This document shows, in pieces, positions 61,202-64,000 of a stretch of DNA of 64,000 nucleotides. The stretch spans positions 1 through 64,000 of the forward strand of contig CAWIUN010000003.1 of assembly GCA_963839285.1 (NCBI GenBank), read 5' to 3'. How positions within the stretch are numbered: position 1 is the first letter of the stretch; the number at the start of each line of letters is the position of its first letter. The DNA comes from DASSSQ01 sp963839285 (GTDB taxonomy: Bacteria > Actinomycetota > Thermoleophilia > Gaiellales > Gaiellaceae). The notes under the pieces are model-generated. The model was not told the origin of the DNA. It did not search any database and worked only from the letters and a program-made list of their open reading frames with translations. The translations under genes and the position numbers were made by a program.

Positions 61202-62927
61202 GTGAGCCGGATCGCGGTCGTCGGCGCCGGGCAGTCGGGGCTGCAGCTCGCGCTCGGGCTGCTCGGCGCCGGTCACGAGGTGACGCTCGTCTCCAACCGC
61301 AGCGCCGCGGAGGTCGCGCGCGGCCCCGTCCTCTCGAGCCAGTGCATGTTCGCGAGCGCCCTCGCGGCCGAGCGGGCGCTCGAGCTCGACCGCTGGTCCG
61401 ACGACTGCCCGCCCGTCGAGGGGATCTCGCTCGCGGTGGCCGACGGCGCGGGCGGCAAGGCGGTCGACTGGGCCGCCCGGCTCGACGCGCCCGCGCAGTC
61501 GGTCGACCAGCGGCTGAAGATCCCCGGCTGGCTCGACGAGCTGGAGGCGCGGGGCGGCGCCCTCCTCGTCCACGAGGCGGGCGTCGACGACCTCGAGGCC
61601 TACGCCCGCGAGCACGACCTCGTGATCGTCGCGACCGGCAAGGGCACCCTCGGCGGCATCTTCGCGCGCGACCCGGAGAAGTCGCCCTACGACACGCCGC
61701 AGCGGGCGCTCGCGCTCACCTACGTGACCGGGATGACGCCGCGGCCGGAGCACTCGGCCGTCTGCTTCAACCTGATCCCGGAGGTCGGCGAGTACTTCGT
61801 CTTCCCGGCCCTGACCACGAGCGGGCCCTGCGAGATCATGGTCTTCGAGGGCATCCCCGGCGGGCCGATGGACTGCTGGGACGACGTCCGCACCCCGGAG
61901 CAGCACCTCGCCCGCTCGCTGGAGCTGCTCGAGCGCTTCCTGCCCTGGGAGGCGGAGCGCTGCCGCTCGGTCGAGCTGACCGACGAGAACGGCGTCCTCC
62001 GCGGCCGGCTCGTGCCGACGGTGCGCCACCCGGTCGCGCAGCTGCCCTCGGGAAGGCCGGTGCTCGGGATGGCCGACGCGGTCGTCCTCAACGACCCCGT
62101 CACCGGCCAGGGCTCGAACAACGCGGCCAAGTGCGCCGAGCTCTACCTCGAGAGCGTGCTCGGGCGGGACGGCGGCCCGTTCGACGAGGCGTGGATGCAG
62201 GACACGTTCGACCGCTACTGGCGGGGCTACGCGCAGTGGGTCGTCGCCTGGACGAACTCGCTGCTCCAGCCGCCGCGGCCGCACGTCCTCGGCCTGCTCG
62301 AGGCGGCGGAGGAGCTGCCCGGGCTCGCGGGGACGATCGTCAACGGCTTCGACGACCCGCGCACCTTCTATCCCTGGTGGTTCGACGCCGGACGAGGCCG
62401 CGCGGCTCGTCGCCGCCAAGCGCGGGCAGGCGGAGCGCGACCGCTTCGACCGCCGCGACCTGCGGCGGGCGCTCGGCCAGTTCGCGACCGGGGTGACCGT
62501 GATCACGACGCGCGGCGAGGACGGGCGCCGGGTCGGCGTGACCGCGAACTCCTTCGCGTCGCTGTCGCTCGAGCCGCCGCTCGTCCTCTGGTGCCTCGAC
62601 CGCGACGCGCCGAGCCTGGCCGCGTTCAAGGCGTGCACGCACTTCGCCGTCAACGTCCTCTCGGCCGAGCAGCACCACCTCTCGCGCCAGTTCGCGACCC
62701 CGGCCGAGGACAAGTTCGCCGGCGTCGAGCCGCTCGAGGGCCCCGGCGGGGTGCCGCTGCTCGACGGCACGATCGCGCACTTCGTCTGCCGCAGCGTCCG
62801 CCAGGTCGACGCCGGCGACCACGTGATCGTGATCGGCGAGGTCGAGCACTACGACACCTTCGAGGGCGAGCCGCTCGTCTTCCACTCGGGCGTCTACCGC
62901 GTGGTCACGCGGCACCCGGAGCTCTGA
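61202..62927 (+). CDS. StyA2B-type fusion: StyA-like monooxygenase plus flavin reductase
   Basis: About 575 residues. Residues 1-400 are a second StyA-like monooxygenase, close to the upstream one. After a linker (DEAARLVAAKRGQAERDRF) comes a StyB/HpaC-type flavin reductase of about 160 residues (LGQFATGVTVITT, GVTANSFASLSLEPPLVLWC, FAVNVLSAEQHHLSRQFA, VIVIGEVEHY). One frame change at about 62392 in the linker; no stop codon lies between the parts in the reductase frame, so a fusion is favoured. StyA1 plus StyA2B is known in some actinobacteria, for example Rhodococcus opacus. Confidence 0.85.
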
Positions 62928-62944
62928 TCGGCGGCGGCACGAGT

Positions 62945-63002
62945 CCGGCGGAGGTGTACATCTCCGTCTGATGGAGGTGTACACCTCCATCAGATCCGCC
63001 GG
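62945..63002. repeat. Nested palindromes between convergent genes
   Basis: A perfect 28-bp palindrome at 62967-62994 is centred on GGAGGTGTACACCTCC. Just upstream, 62949-62966 is a near-palindrome with core GGAGGTGTACATCTCC, centre 23 bases away. Outer arms CCGGCGGA (62945-62952) and TCCGCCGG (62995-63002) enclose both. It lies in the 104-nt gap between two stop codons, so a two-way terminator is most likely. The repeated core looks more like a protein site. Confidence 0.6.
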
Positions 63003-63031
63003 GGGAGAGGACGTCTTCCCGGTCGCTGCGC

Positions 63032-63970
63032 TCAGCCGCCGAAGAGCGCGCCGAGCGCCGGCGCGTCGACATCGAGCTCGAGCGCGCGCAGGGCCGGCTC
63101 GAGCTGCTCCGGCCGGCGCGGGCCGACGACGACCGCGGTCACCTGCGGCTGCGCGAAGAGCCACGCGAAGGCGAGCGCCGCCGGGTCGCCGAGCCCGGCC
63201 AGCCGCTCGAGCGCGTCGTAGACCTTCTCGTCCTCGAGGTGGCGGTAGGGCTCGGGGCGCAGCGTCATCCGCGAGCCCGCCGGCGCGGGCGCGTCGCGGC
63301 GGTACTTGCCCGTCAGCCAGCCGCCCGCGAGCGGCCCGAACGGGGTGAAGCCGAGCCCGTGCTCGGCGCAGAGCGGCAGCACCTCGCGCTCGGGCTCGCG
63401 GTCGAGCAGCGAGTACGAGTTCTGCACCCAGCGAGGGCTGCCGGCCGCGAGCGCCTCGCGCAGGGCGTCTCCGTCCACGTTCGAGACGCCGTAGGCGCCG
63501 ACGAGGCCCGCGGCGACGAGCTCGTCGAGGACGCCGAGCGTCTCCGCGACGGGCGTGTCCGGGTCGGGCTCGTGCGTCAGGTAGAGGTCGACCCGCTCGA
63601 CGCCGAGCCGGCGCAGGCTGCCCTCGAGCTGCCGCCGCACCCGTTCCGGCGCCAGCCCGTGATCCGACGGGTCGCCCTCGACCGAGTGGAAGACCTTCGT
63701 CGAGAGCACGAGCCGCTCGTGCACGTCCGGCCCCTTCGCCGCGCGCCACTCGCCGATCCACGCCTCGCTGCGGCCGCCGCCGTAGGCATCCGCGGTGTCG
63801 AAGGTCGTGATCCCTGCCTCCCAGGCGGCGTCCATCAGCGCGAAGGCCTGCTCCCGCGTCTCGCCCCGGCCGAAGAACGCGGGCGCCGAGCCGATGCCGC
63901 CGAAGTTGCCGCAGCCGAGGATCACGCGCGAGACCTCGATCCCGCTGCCGCCGAGCTCCCGCCGTTCCAC
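63032..63970 (-). CDS. Aldo/keto reductase
   Basis: 312 residues in one frame. TIM-barrel family with the catalytic tetrad visible: Asp and Tyr in FDTADAYGGGRSE, Lys in LVLSTKVF, His in YLTHEPDPDTP. The NADPH-site end TAVVVGPRRPEQLEPAL is present. It reduces aldehydes or ketones. Convergent with the monooxygenase operon, and its own promoter would lie in the last 30 bases of the window. Confidence 0.93.
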   Translation of the reverse strand: MERRELGGSGIEVSRVILGCGNFGGIGSAPAFFGRGETREQAFALMDAAWEAGITTFDTADAYGGGRSEAWIGEWRAAKGPDVHERLVLSTKVFHSVEGDPSDHGLAPERVRRQLEGSLRRLGVERVDLYLTHEPDPDTPVAETLGVLDELVAAGLVGAYGVSNVDGDALREALAAGSPRWVQNSYSLLDREPEREVLPLCAEHGLGFTPFGPLAGGWLTGKYRRDAPAPAGSRMTLRPEPYRHLEDEKVYDALERLAGLGDPAALAFAWLFAQPQVTAVVVGPRRPEQLEPALRALELDVDAPALGALFGG

Positions 63971-63983
63971 CGTCGCAGCCTAA

Positions 63984-64000
63984 TAGGATGGCCTCGTGAG
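63984..64000 (+). promoter_or_regulatory. Possible -10 and leaderless start of a gene leaving the window
   Basis: TAGGAT (63984-63989) is followed 7 bases later by a GTG (63996-63998) at the very end of the window, the spacing seen at the other leaderless starts here. Too little sequence remains to test a reading frame. Confidence 0.25.

Overview
The window looks like chromosomal DNA of a very high-GC actinobacterium. Codons end almost always in G or C, many genes start with GTG, neighbouring genes overlap by ATGA/GTGA, and several promoters place the transcription start on the start codon. The gene content fits the class Thermoleophilia (Gaiellales/Solirubrobacterales-like), but no rRNA or other marker confirms this. 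I see no tRNA, rRNA, CRISPR array, transposase or phage gene. About 50 single-base frame changes interrupt otherwise conserved proteins in nearly every long gene. This is best explained by uncorrected indel errors in a long-read assembly. I annotate these loci as whole genes and give the break positions.

Layout. 1-12.4 kb is housekeeping: a secreted double VOC-domain protein, msrB, two tandem queF copies (one frameshifted), a CapA-like protein, an HD-GYP/GGDEF pair for cyclic-di-GMP, a proline-rich exported protein, a SHOCT protein and proA-proB. 12.4-18.3 kb is glutamate synthase (gltB-gltD). 18.5-23.3 kb holds a CoA-transferase, two small secreted proteins, a lyxose-isomerase-like cupin and galT-galK. 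23.2-25.8 kb holds xylB and a PadR-regulated membrane protein.

25.8-58 kb is a carbohydrate-utilisation island. A 16-gene minus-strand operon runs from a sugar-binding protein (starting at 45,225) through two permeases, a ROK kinase, a SIS isomerase, GH38, GH2, an unclassified helical-barrel protein, GH1, a sulfatase, a YihT-like aldolase, a PhyH dioxygenase, GH84, an FAD oxidoreductase, a TIM-barrel isomerase and a Gfo/Idh/MocA dehydrogenase. Most of its genes overlap by 4 nt. Next come a LacI regulator, a KIDF-type glycosidase and a tandem metallo-beta-lactamase protein on the minus strand. Divergent from them are an ABC ATPase, a second GH38, a PfkB kinase and a GH13 on the plus strand, then a second sugar-binding lipoprotein. 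The enzyme set (alpha- and beta-mannosidase, N-acetylglucosaminidase-like, beta-glycosidase, sulfatase) suggests use of mannose/GlcNAc-containing, possibly sulfated glycans such as N-glycans. Matching LacI-type operators at 23.2, 45.3 and 50.0 kb suggest one regulon.

58-63 kb is a plus-strand operon: cupin, OsmC, SDR, a StyA1-like flavin monooxygenase and a StyA2B-type monooxygenase/flavin-reductase fusion. A convergent aldo/keto reductase closes the window. The most unusual non-gene signals are a dispersed GTGAC-N4/5-GTCAC palindrome, some copies inside coding sequence; a 166-nt inverted repeat between convergent genes at 56.4 kb; and a nested palindrome at 62.95 kb.
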